Below, piece after piece: positions 1 through 7,700 of a DNA stretch of 34,722 bases. The DNA is from Firmicutes bacterium AM41-11. Its GTDB lineage: Bacteria; Bacillota_I; Bacilli_A; Erysipelotrichales; Erysipelotrichaceae. The notes beneath the pieces are model-generated. The model was given only the letters and a program-made list of their open reading frames with translations. It had not been told where the DNA came from and did not search any database. Both the position numbers and the translations under genes were made by a program. The first letter of the stretch is position 1. Every line of letters starts with the position of its first letter. The DNA is taken from positions 1-34,722 of the forward strand of contig QUIQ01000017.1 of assembly GCA_003480165.1 (NCBI GenBank), in the 5' to 3' direction.

Positions 1-11
1 ATATTATCACC

Positions 12-437
12 GTTCTTAAGGAATGCGATAATTGGTATTATTTGAACTCAGCTGAAGCAACGGGTCAGTGTCACTCGTTCTTAAGGAATGCGATAATTGG
101 TATTATTTGAACTTAGCGCACATAGGTTGAAAAAAACGAGGGTTCTTAAGGAATGCGATAATTGGTATTATTTGAACTTGAAGAAGAAATTGAAAAGCTA
201 GAAGATGTTCTTAAGGAATGCGATAATTGGTATTATTTGAACCTACCTTTCTAATTGGTCTGTGATGTCGCGTTCTTAAGGAATGCGATAATTGGTATTA
301 TTTGAACTTCGGTAAACGCGTAAACCATCTACTCTCGTTCTTAAGGAATGCGATAATTGGTATTATTTGAACTGGAAAAGAAATATTTACGAGAAACTTA
401 CGTTCTTAAGGAATGCGATAATTGGTATTATTTGAAC
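12..437. CRISPR. CRISPR array, 7 repeats and 6 complete spacers
   Basis: Seven identical 36-bp repeats start at 12, 77, 142, 207, 272, 337 and 402, an exact 65-bp period with six unique 29-nt spacers. The repeat begins GTTCTTAAGG and ends ATTATTTGAAC, so its ends form a GTTC/GAAC inverted repeat, and it holds an internal ATAAT-TGGT-ATTAT dyad. The 11 bases before the first repeat could be the end of another spacer, so the array probably continues left of the window. A 36-bp repeat with about 30-nt spacers is typical of type II (Cas9) systems; that type is inferred, since no cas gene is visible. The rho-independent terminator downstream at 526-579 reads on +, which favours left-to-right transcription. 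None of the repeats is degenerate. Confidence 0.97.
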
Positions 438-472
438 CGCTGAGCAGTTTTTTTCGGTCTAAGCAAGTCTTT

Positions 473-502
473 TTGGTTTATATTAAGAATCTCTGTTATA
501 AT
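473..502 (+). promoter_or_regulatory. Promoter-like element downstream of the CRISPR array
   Basis: TTGGTT at 473-478, an 18-bp spacer and a perfect TATAAT at 497-502. Transcription would start near 509 and run through two hairpins to the terminator at 526-579, giving an RNA of about 70 nt. The -35 box is weak, so this is a tentative call. Confidence 0.4.
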
Positions 503-525
503 CTCTTCGGTGATAAGAATCACCC

Positions 526-579
526 CTTCCAATGAAAAATCAATCGACCAAATATGATTTTACAATGGAAGTCTTTTTT
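526..579 (+). terminator. Rho-independent terminator after the CRISPR array
   Basis: The arms 526-541 and 556-571 pair over 16 positions with two mismatches around a 14-nt loop, followed by a T-rich run from 572. Just upstream a second perfect hairpin, GGTGAT-AAGA-ATCACC, lies at 509-524. The T-run is on the + strand only, so it would end transcription coming from the array or from the box at 473-502. Confidence 0.7.
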
Positions 580-878
580 ATTTGCACAAAACCCAGTTAA
601 TTGGGACGAGAACGATACTACGATATTTTAGATATCCAAAAAATAAATTAGATATTGCATGAATATTCCATGGAAACAGAGCCACTGAATCCATGAAAAT
701 AGAGCCATCCGTTCCACATAGATAGAGTCATTCAATCTAATGAACAGATTTCTTGCTTAGTTCTTCATTGTGTTCTCAAATGTGAACGTGTTATAAGTAT
801 GTAGATGTATTCTTTTTTAGAACGAAATATATCTGTTTTGTGATTATGTGCTGGTACAAGGACACGGAGGCGGGCGCT
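580..878. other. Gene-free stretch with a possible insertion-sequence end remnant
   Basis: No open frame of note. The only structure is at 666-733: three imperfect direct repeats of 22-24 bp (starting 666, 690 and 712) sharing a core like CCATGNAAANAGAGCCA. Multiple tandem terminal repeats of this sort are known at the ends of IS21-family elements, so this may be a relic of one, but no transposase is present. The rest of the stretch, down to the ribosome binding site of the ATPase pseudogene, shows nothing I can name. Confidence 0.35.
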
Positions 879-2108
879 ATGATTGAACGTAATAGTTATT
901 TGAATCAGTTGTTAGATTGGAAAGATAAAAATATCATTAAGGTTTTAACGGAAATTCGTCGTTGTGGGAAAAGTACGATTTTGAAGCAATTTTAATCTTA
1001 TTTGATGAATCATGGTGTTGCGGAAAATCAAATCATTTCGATAAATTTTGAAGAAATGGAATTTGATGAACTTTTGGATTATAAGAAGTTGTATCAATAC
1101 ATTAAAGAGCGAATGGTAGATCATAAGAGAATGTATATTTTCTTAGACGAAGTGCAAAATGTAGCGATGTATGAAAAAGTCGTAGATAGTTTATATGTGA
1201 AAGAAGATATAGATGTTTATATTACTGGTTCGAATTCTTATATTTTCTCAAGCCAACTAGCTACGCGTTTAAGTGGTAGATATGTTGAAATTCCGGTTTT
1301 GCCATGTTCTTTTAAAGAGTTTTATTCTTCACAAAAGGATCTTGATAAAGATTCAGCTTTCCACGAATATATGACGATGGGTGGATTTCCATATATAACG
1401 CAAGCGCTTTTACAGGATGAAATGATTAATATGTATATGGAAGGCATTTATAATACCATCCTAGTAAAAGCTATTGAAGAGCGAATCAATCGGAAGCAAT
1501 AAGAGTTGAATCCGAAAAACATCACCGATGTTTCATTGTTAAAAGCGATTTCTAAATATCTTTCCAGCGTTCTTGGTAGTCCTGTATCCATACGGTCTAT
1601 TGCCAATTATTTTAAATCTAATGAACGTAAAATATCACCGAATACAGTAAGTGTTTATGTGGATGCTTTGTGTGAAGCCTATCTGTATTATCCTGTAGAA
1701 GCGATGGATATAAGTGGTAAAGAAGTATTAAAATCAAATAAGAAATTCTATATTGTCGATACAGGAATTCGTAATTTTATTTTACCGAAACAAAGATATG
1801 ATTTAGGCTTTACGCTGGAAAATATTGTTTATTTTGAATTGCTTCGGCGAAAATATCTGGTCAATGTTGGTAAACTTGGTCAAACTGAAGTGGATTTTAT
1901 TGCCAAAAAAGATGGTGTATACACGTATTTTCAAGTAACGGCTTCTATGGTAGATGAGAGTACCTTTCAACGTGAAATACGACCTCTACAAGAAATTCGC
2001 GATAATTACGAAAAGATTATTTTAACTTTGGATCGTTTTACATTGGGAAACTATGAAGGCATCAAAGTTATCCATGTGATTGACTGGTTACTAGAAGATA
2101 ACAATTAA
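879..2108 (+). pseudogene. Broken AAA ATPase (AAA_14/DUF4143 type), two in-frame stops
   Basis: Translation from ATG 879 (ACGGAGG eight bases upstream) gives a continuous frame of about 410 codons, the usual length of the ATPase/DUF4143 family, interrupted by TAA at 993-995 and TAA at 1500-1502. All three pieces lie in the same reading frame, so these are nonsense changes, not frameshifts. Visible parts are a P-loop (EIRRCGKST, where the family normally has Gly in place of Glu), Walker B YIFLDEVQ, the sensor region VYITGSNS, and the C-terminal DUF4143/nuclease-like part with EVDFIAKKDG and YFQV. Intact relatives are often accessory genes of unknown or toxin/defence-like role. Internal starts at 1002 (TTG) or 1506 (TTG) could give fragments, but without the P-loop these are unlikely to work. 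Confidence 0.85.
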
Positions 2109-2123
2109 AAATAGGACATTATT

Positions 2124-2246
2124 ATGAAGAAAGAATGGAAGATAGGACTCTTGGTTTTAGGGATATTGTTGACTTTGTCTAAGTATTTATGGATTGTGGG
2201 TATTGTTTTGATTATTTATGGGTATTCTTCCTTTAAGAAGGAATAA
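2124..2246 (+). CDS. Small membrane peptide, 40 aa
   Basis: ATG 2124 follows AGGA at 2112-2115 at good spacing and runs to TAA 2244. The product has a basic start (MKKEWK), one or two short hydrophobic stretches (residues about 7-18 and 20-36, including LWIVGIVLIIYGY) and a KKE tail, so a single-pass or hairpin membrane peptide is likely. I do not recognise a family. It sits between the ATPase pseudogene and the ThrH-like gene with no clear operon partner. Supporting it are the ribosome binding site and membrane-like composition; against it is its very short length. Confidence 0.5.
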   Translation: MKKEWKIGLLVLGILLTLSKYLWIVGIVLIIYGYSSFKKE

Positions 2247-2349
2247 TACTATGAATTATATACATCTGTTTACAATTTGTGAATAAAATTAGTGATTTCT
2301 TGTCTATGCTGTGTTAGAATACTTTTACATTGAAAAAGGAGTATTGGAT

Positions 2350-2952
2350 ATGGAAATTGTTTGCTTAGACTTAGAAGGTGTATTGGTTCCGGAGATTTGG
2401 ATTGCGTTTGCCCAGGCGAGTGGTATTCCTGAATTAAAAAGAACAACACGTGATGAGCCAGATTATGATAAATTGATGCAGTATCGAATTGATATTTTAA
2501 AAGAACATGGTTTGGGATTGAAAGATGTACAAGATGTCATCGCAACGATTGATCCACTACCAGGGGCAAAAGAATTCTTAGATCAATTACGTGAAGAAAC
2601 CCAAGTGATTATTATTAGTGATACGTTTAAAGAATTCGCTAAACCTTTAATGAAAAAGTTGGGATGGCCAACGATTTTCTGTAATTCACTTGTTGTTAGT
2701 GAAGCAGGCGAAATTACTGGTTTTACAATGCGTATTGAACAATCGAAATTAACGACGGTAAAAGCTTTACAATCCATTGGTTATGATACGATTGCTTCTG
2801 GAGATAGTTATAATGACTTAGGTATGATTCAAGCCAGCAAAGCGGGATTCTTATTCCGTTCTACGGAACAGATCAAGAAAGATCATCCTGAACTTCCTGC
2901 CTATGAAACCTATGATGAATTACTTGCAGCTATAGAGGCACAACTTGCCTAA
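2350..2952 (+). CDS. thrH: HAD phosphatase, ThrH-like (phosphoserine phosphatase / homoserine phosphotransferase)
   Basis: The 200-aa product starts MEIVCLDLEGVLVPE, the HAD motif I with the glutamate and proline typical of ThrH, followed by IISDTFKEF (motif II), a lysine region near QSKLTT, and SGDSYNDLGM (motif IV). It closely follows the Pseudomonas ThrH protein along its length as I remember it. ThrH dephosphorylates phosphoserine and can transfer the phosphate to homoserine, linking serine and threonine synthesis. Start 2350 is chosen because AAGGAG lies eight bases upstream; an upstream in-frame extension from 2311 lacks this. A TGTTAGAAT extended -10-like box lies at about 2317. It is not obviously in an operon, and the family is best known from Proteobacteria. 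Confidence 0.85.
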   Translation: MEIVCLDLEGVLVPEIWIAFAQASGIPELKRTTRDEPDYDKLMQYRIDILKEHGLGLKDVQDVIATIDPLPGAKEFLDQLREETQVIIISDTFKEFAKPLMKKLGWPTIFCNSLVVSEAGEITGFTMRIEQSKLTTVKALQSIGYDTIASGDSYNDLGMIQASKAGFLFRSTEQIKKDHPELPAYETYDELLAAIEAQLA

Positions 2953-2999
2953 TAGCTGCTTTTTTGATAAATTGTATCTTGTTTAAGACGGAGGTTATT

Positions 3000-3494
3000 A
3001 TGGAATCCATTGCTACTTGGTTTGCGTCTACGCTTGGGCAGCATGTATCTGCACAAGTTGTTATTTTTATTACATCTTTAATTCCAATTCTTGAATGTCG
3101 GGGAGGCTTGATTGTTGCTTCTTTATTAAAAGTGAATATTTGGCAAGCTATTCCGATTTGTGTCATTGGAAACATTATTCCGATTCCTTTTATTCTATTC
3201 TTTATTAAAAAGATCTTTGCGTGGTTAAAACGTTTTTCTTTTGCCCGTCCATTTGTTGAAAAACTGGAAAAACGGGCCATGAATAAAAGTGATGGTATGA
3301 ATCATGGAGAATTTTTAGGATTATTGCTTTTTGTTGGGATTCCTTTACCAGGAACTGGCGCCTGGACCGGATCTTTGATTGCTTCTTTACTGGAAATGGA
3401 TATTAAGAAAGCTTCGATTGCGATTTTCTTAGGTGTCTTATTAGCTACCTTGATTGTTTCTACTTTATCCTATGGCTTATTGGGGGCTCTATGA
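3000..3494 (+). CDS. Small multi-drug export family membrane protein (COG2426)
   Basis: A 164-aa very hydrophobic protein with about four membrane segments. Conserved-looking pieces include IPILECRGG near residue 26 and GIPLPGTGAWTGSL near residue 115, both characteristic of the putative small multi-drug export family (PF06695). Transport substrate is unknown; the family name is historical. The start at 3000 follows GGAGG; the upstream frame from 2964 has no ribosome binding site. Its stop overlaps the ATG of the phosphodiesterase gene by four bases (ATGA), so the two are translationally coupled. Confidence 0.8.
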   Translation: MESIATWFASTLGQHVSAQVVIFITSLIPILECRGGLIVASLLKVNIWQAIPICVIGNIIPIPFILFFIKKIFAWLKRFSFARPFVEKLEKRAMNKSDGMNHGEFLGLLLFVGIPLPGTGAWTGSLIASLLEMDIKKASIAIFLGVLLATLIVSTLSYGLLGAL

Positions 3495-4030
3495 AATGGA
3501 TGATTGCTTCCGACTTTCATGGGTCTGGTTTTTATACCCAAAAGCTCTTTGATTGTTTCGCTAAAGAACAATGTGATCGTTTATTGATACTTGGAGATAT
3601 TTTATATCATGGACCACGTAATGATTTGCCCAAAGGTTATGCGCCTAAAGAAGTGATTCAAATGGTGAATGCACATGCCGAACAAATTGTCTGTGTACAA
3701 GGCAATTGTGATTGTGAAGTGGATCAAATGGTCTTAGAGCTACCAATTTTAAATGCGGCCATGCTCTTTGATTGTGGCAACCATATCTTATATGCCTGCC
3801 ATGGACATAAGGTGATGCCAAAGCTTAAAAAAGGGGATATCTATCTACAAGGACATACTCATGTTCCTCAAGCAGAATGGATTGATGGGATTCTCCATTT
3901 AAATCCAGGTTCCATTGCCTTACCGAAAGAAAATAGCTGGTATGGCTATATGCTTTGGGAAAAAGAATGCTTTGTATGGAAAGATTTTGAAGGTAATATA
4001 AAGGAAACATTACAACTGGGAGTGGATTAA
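3491..4030 (+). CDS. yfcE: YfcE-like metallophosphodiesterase
   Basis: A 179-aa calcineurin-like phosphoesterase. The metal-binding motifs appear in order: SDFHG (residue 7), GDILYHGPRND (about 35), GNCDCE (about 73), HGHK (about 103) and GHTHVPQAE (about 117), then LNPGSIALPK. The GPRN and GNCDCEVDQM stretches closely match E. coli YfcE, a cytoplasmic enzyme active on model phosphodiesters whose natural substrate is not settled. The ATG overlaps the stop of the upstream membrane protein. No second gene follows in the operon: the cardiolipin synthase starts 46 bases later, with its own possible promoter. Confidence 0.88.
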   Translation: MKWMIASDFHGSGFYTQKLFDCFAKEQCDRLLILGDILYHGPRNDLPKGYAPKEVIQMVNAHAEQIVCVQGNCDCEVDQMVLELPILNAAMLFDCGNHILYACHGHKVMPKLKKGDIYLQGHTHVPQAEWIDGILHLNPGSIALPKENSWYGYMLWEKECFVWKDFEGNIKETLQLGVD

Positions 4031-4076
4031 TCTGCTTCTTTTTGCAATTTAGAAAGAAACGTGATACATAATACCT

Positions 4077-5621
4077 ATGAAAAAAATGCGGATTGAGAAA
4101 AAAACCAATGTACGAAATTCGATTATGCGATTATTCTTTGTGGCAGTCGCTATCTTATTTCAACTCTTTTTAATCTTAAACTGGTTGGGAGCTTTTCGCA
4201 TCCTGCCCTATCAAACCAATGCGATTCTGCATATCTGTGCCATTATTGTTTCTTTATGGGTCTATGGAAGAGATAAGAATGCTTCTATCAATATTGCCTG
4301 GATGTTATTGATTCTAGCCCTTCCGATGGTCGGATTAGTTTTGTATGCCATGATGGGAAGAGCCTCATTAACCGATAAAATGCGAAAAGTCTATGCCGAT
4401 ATTGATGCGTTTTTATTCCAACATTATCAACAAGACGATACCGTCTTTGCTCGCTTAAAGAAAGAACATCCTTATGCGGCAGGTCAATCACGCCTTATCT
4501 GGCAAAAAGGAAATTTTCCCGTCTATGATGATACCCAAGTGAAGTATTATGGAGATGCCTATGATGGCTTTTTAGCCCAGATTGAAGAGATGAAGAAGGC
4601 CAAGAAATTTATCTTTTTAGAATATCATGCGATCGAAGATGGACCTTCTTTTAAAATGATGAAAGATGTTCTGATTCAAAAAGCCAAAGAAGGCGTTGAA
4701 GTACGCATCTTCTACGATGATATGGGAAGTATTGGTTTTATCAATAAAGACTTTATTCGTCAAATGGAATCCTATGACATTCAATGCCGCGTCTTTAATC
4801 CTTTGCGGCCATGGATTCTGGTCTTTATGAATAACCGAGATCATCGTAAGATTACCGTGATTGATGGAAAAGTTGGCTTTACCGGTGGATATAATCTCGC
4901 CGAAGAATACTTTAATAAAACCCATCCGTATGGATATTGGAAAGACAGTGGAGTAAAGATTGAAGGAAAAGCTGTAGACAGCTTAACCTTGATCTTTTTA
5001 GAAATGTGGAATGCGGTTGAACAAACCGATCAATCCATTGATCAATATTTATGTGCCACGGCCAGTCAAAACGATGGCTATGTACAACCCTATGCCGATT
5101 CACCTTTGGATGATGAATATCTAGGCGAAGATGTATATATGAATATTTGTAACCACGCCATTGACTATGCCTATTTTGTGACACCTTACTTAATTTTAAC
5201 CGATGAAATGGTGCGGACTTTTACCCTTGCTGCTAAAAGGGGTGTGGATGTACGTATTATTACCCCAGGTATACCCGATAAGAAATTCACCTATATGTTG
5301 ACGCGTTCTTTCTATCGTGACTTAGTTATGAATGGCGTCAAAATCTATGAGTATACACCAGGTTTCTGTCATGCCAAGATGAGTATAAGCGATGGAAAGA
5401 TTGCGACTTGTGGAACGATCAACTTAGATTATCGTTCGCTTTACTTACATTTTGAAAATGGCTTGTATATGGTCGATTGTGACTGTATTAAAGACATCAA
5501 AGCCGACTTTGAACAGATGTTTAAAGAGAGTAAAGAAGTCACTCGTGAATACAAGCGCAAAATATCTGTCCCTGTTCGTACGTATCGCGCAATTCTTCGT
5601 CTTTTATCTCCATTATTCTAA
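4077..5621 (+). CDS. cls: Cardiolipin synthase, phospholipase D family
   Basis: The 514-aa protein has two N-terminal membrane segments (residues about 17-38 and 42-60, then a third hydrophobic stretch to about 90) and two PLD catalytic HKD motifs: HRKITVIDG near residue 256 and HAKMSISDG near residue 432, each followed by the G-G/G-T-N pattern. It condenses phosphatidylglycerol into cardiolipin at the membrane. No strong ribosome binding site precedes ATG 4077. A TTGCAA-N17-TACATA promoter-like pair at 4042-4070 would place the transcript start almost on this ATG, so either the mRNA is nearly leaderless or the next ATG at 4086 is used. Confidence 0.92.
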   Translation: MKKMRIEKKTNVRNSIMRLFFVAVAILFQLFLILNWLGAFRILPYQTNAILHICAIIVSLWVYGRDKNASINIAWMLLILALPMVGLVLYAMMGRASLTDKMRKVYADIDAFLFQHYQQDDTVFARLKKEHPYAAGQSRLIWQKGNFPVYDDTQVKYYGDAYDGFLAQIEEMKKAKKFIFLEYHAIEDGPSFKMMKDVLIQKAKEGVEVRIFYDDMGSIGFINKDFIRQMESYDIQCRVFNPLRPWILVFMNNRDHRKITVIDGKVGFTGGYNLAEEYFNKTHPYGYWKDSGVKIEGKAVDSLTLIFLEMWNAVEQTDQSIDQYLCATASQNDGYVQPYADSPLDDEYLGEDVYMNICNHAIDYAYFVTPYLILTDEMVRTFTLAAKRGVDVRIITPGIPDKKFTYMLTRSFYRDLVMNGVKIYEYTPGFCHAKMSISDGKIATCGTINLDYRSLYLHFENGLYMVDCDCIKDIKADFEQMFKESKEVTREYKRKISVPVRTYRAILRLLSPLF

Positions 5622-5649
5622 TTGTATCCGTTTACATGCATATCAATGG

Positions 5650-5678
5650 TTGACAACTGTTCGCAAAATGGCTATATT
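5650..5678 (+). promoter_or_regulatory. Promoter of the histidine operon
   Basis: TTGACA at 5650-5655, exactly 17 bp, TATATT at 5673-5678: a near-consensus housekeeping promoter only 28 bp after the cardiolipin synthase stop. Transcription would start near 5685 and enter the T-box leader. Confidence 0.85.
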
Positions 5679-5695
5679 AATGTCAAAGTTAAGAC

Positions 5696-5931
5696 AGTGA
5701 AGGGAAAGAGTAGTTTGCGAACAAACTAGTAGAGACTTTCTGGTCGGTGAAAAGAAAGAGGGAGTCCAAACGAACACATCCTGGAGTTAATTATGCGAAT
5801 CAAGTAGTGTAATTCGGGCGTCTCCGTTACCAGACCAGAGTGTGATAGCACTTAGTGAGGTCATTATTGTGAAATAATGATGAAATAAGGTGGAACCACG
5901 TTAACAACGTCCTTATATAGGGCGTTTTTTT
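5696..5931 (+). promoter_or_regulatory. T-box leader, histidine-specific (CAC specifier)
   Basis: The T-box sequence AAGGTGGAACCACG lies at 5887-5900, followed by a terminator: AACGTCC (5906-5912) pairs with GGGCGTT (5920-5926) and a T-run follows. In stem I, GAGTAGTTTG pairs through GTTTG (5713-5717) with CAAAC (5767-5771), and the specifier loop then reads GAA-CAC-ATCCTGGAG. By alignment with the remembered B. subtilis glyQS leader, the specifier is CAC at 5775-5777, a histidine codon. Uncharged tRNA-His would stabilise the antiterminator and switch on the his genes, matching the genes downstream. This element fills most of the 328-bp gap before hisZ. Confidence 0.95.
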
Positions 5932-5949
5932 GTTTATAAGGAGGACACT

Positions 5950-7056
5950 ATGAATCAAATTCAAATCCCATTTGGTATGCGTGACATCATTTTAGAAGAT
6001 TGTACAAAGAAAAGTGCCTTGCGAAACCGCATAGAAAAGGTCTTTGATCGCTATGGTTATCAAGAAATTATTACGCCATCCATTGAATTCTATCAAACCT
6101 ATCAAAATGCCTTTGGAACCATTAATGAACAAGATATGTATAAGTTCTTTGACCAGGATGGACAAATTCTATCCCTACGTATGGATATGACCGTTCCTAT
6201 TGCCAGGGTCTGTGCCTCAAAATTTAATAAAGTCGAGCCACCCTATCGTTTCCGTTATTGTTCCAATGTATATAAGGTTCGCCAAATGTTTGACGGCCAT
6301 ATGTCCGAAGTCAGTGACTGTGGCGTTGAGCTCATTGGTTTAGATTGTTTCCATGACATTGAAGTCATTCTTTGTGCACTAGATACCATGGAAACACTTG
6401 GCGTCTCGGATTATACCTTAGAAATCGGGAATAGCGATTATTTCAAGATTGCCTGTCGAGATATTGGTTTAAGTGAAGCCCAACAAGTCGATCTAGCCCA
6501 ATTAATTGATAATAAGAGTTTAGTCGATTTAAAAGCCTATTTAGATCAATTAGGCTTAAATGATAAACAGAAATCTTTCTTCCAGTCTCTACCTATCTTA
6601 GGTGGTGATGTTTCCATCTTAGATCAAGCTTTAGAAGTAAGTTTTAATGAAGACTTAAGAAAAGTTGTTTTGGATCTAAAAGATCTGTATCAAAAGTGTG
6701 AAGCTTTGGGCGTTGGAGAACATATTCAATTTGACCTAGGTAAAGTACCACATCTGGATTACTATACCGGTATTATCTTTGAAGGCTTTGTCAAAGATGT
6801 AGGCCATAGTGTATTAAGTGGTGGTCGCTACGATAAACTTCTCAAGAAGTTTGGTCGAGATCTACCCGCTTGTGGCTTTAGTGTGAAACTCGATTACTTA
6901 CTAGATGTAGTAAAAGCACCAAAAAAAGAAGTGGTAACCATCTATTATCCGGAAGCCAAACAGATGGAAGCCTTAAAGCTAGCCCAAACCTTACGTAAAG
7001 AAAAGAATGTAGTCATGAAGGTTTGGACCAAAGAAGATGTGGAGGTAGTAGCATGA
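5950..7056 (+). CDS. hisZ: ATP phosphoribosyltransferase regulatory subunit HisZ
   Basis: The 368-aa protein is a histidyl-tRNA synthetase paralogue: class II motif 2 appears as YRFRYCSNVYKVRQ (about residue 98) and motif 3 as SGGRYDKLLKKFG (about 291), but it is shorter than HisRS and has only a short tail after motif 3 instead of a full anticodon-binding domain. HisZ forms a complex with the short form of HisG and makes it active and sensitive to histidine. AAGGAGG precedes the ATG. It is first in the operon under the T-box, and its stop overlaps the hisG start (ATGA). A true HisRS is less likely given the length and context. Confidence 0.95.
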   Translation: MNQIQIPFGMRDIILEDCTKKSALRNRIEKVFDRYGYQEIITPSIEFYQTYQNAFGTINEQDMYKFFDQDGQILSLRMDMTVPIARVCASKFNKVEPPYRFRYCSNVYKVRQMFDGHMSEVSDCGVELIGLDCFHDIEVILCALDTMETLGVSDYTLEIGNSDYFKIACRDIGLSEAQQVDLAQLIDNKSLVDLKAYLDQLGLNDKQKSFFQSLPILGGDVSILDQALEVSFNEDLRKVVLDLKDLYQKCEALGVGEHIQFDLGKVPHLDYYTGIIFEGFVKDVGHSVLSGGRYDKLLKKFGRDLPACGFSVKLDYLLDVVKAPKKEVVTIYYPEAKQMEALKLAQTLRKEKNVVMKVWTKEDVEVVA

Positions 7057-7700
7057 GTTTATCCGTTGCCCTGACAAAAGGTCGTTTGGAAAAAAAGACT
7101 GTTGCGATGTTAGAACGCTGTGATTATGGAATTGAAAAATTGAAAGATAAAGGTCGTGCTTTAGTTTTTCCCGACACCAAAAAAGACATTCGTTATTTTC
7201 TTGTGAAATCCAATGACTGTCTAACCTATGTCGAACATGGTGTGGCCGATATTGGTGTAGTTGGAAAAGATACGATTCTAGAAGGAAGCAAAGACTACTA
7301 TGAAATGTTAGATCTGGAAATTGGGAAATGTAAATTCATCCTTGCTTCTTTACCCGATATTGATTTGTTGAATAAAGTCGGACACATCAAGATTGGGACC
7401 AAATACCCTAATGTAGCCCGTGATTATTTTCATTCCAAAGGAATGGATGTAGAAATCATTAAAATTGATGGTTCGGTAGAACTATCACCTATCTTAGGTC
7501 TATGTGATGGAATCGTAGATATTATGGAAACCGGAACGACCTTAAAAGAAAATGGTTTAGTTGTCTTAGATACCGTTTGTCCAATTAGTGCGCGTATCAT
7601 TGTCAATAAAGCCAGCTTTAAATTAAAACGCCAGGAAGTTATGAACTTCTTGGATGATTTGAAAGGAATCGTGGAAGAAAATGCTCAGTCCAATTTGTAA
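7053..7700 (+). CDS. hisG: ATP phosphoribosyltransferase catalytic subunit, short form
   Basis: A 215-aa protein starting MSLSVALTKGRLEKK, with DIGVVGKDTILE and the phosphoribosyl-binding DGIVDIMETGTTLKENGL near residue 150-168. This is the short HisG, lacking the C-terminal regulatory domain, which fits the presence of hisZ. It catalyses the first step of histidine synthesis, joining ATP and PRPP. ATG 7053 is chosen because GGAGGT lies at 7041-7046 and the start overlaps the hisZ stop; an upstream in-frame start at 7023 would lie deep inside hisZ. Confidence 0.96.
   Translation: MSLSVALTKGRLEKKTVAMLERCDYGIEKLKDKGRALVFPDTKKDIRYFLVKSNDCLTYVEHGVADIGVVGKDTILEGSKDYYEMLDLEIGKCKFILASLPDIDLLNKVGHIKIGTKYPNVARDYFHSKGMDVEIIKIDGSVELSPILGLCDGIVDIMETGTTLKENGLVVLDTVCPISARIIVNKASFKLKRQEVMNFLDDLKGIVEENAQSNL

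Noticed and set aside
993..1502. TAA recoding as a sense codon to rescue the ATPase
   Set aside because: TAA ends many intact genes in the window, such as hisF-neighbouring hisA, hisE, feoB and deoD, so it is a working stop.
2930..3280. Open frame on the - strand across the export-family gene
   Set aside because: It lies opposite a well-supported membrane protein gene and shows no start signal or recognisable motif.
5452..5700. Open frame overlapping the end of cardiolipin synthase and the his promoter
   Set aside because: It is a shadow in another frame, without a ribosome binding site, and runs over a clear promoter.
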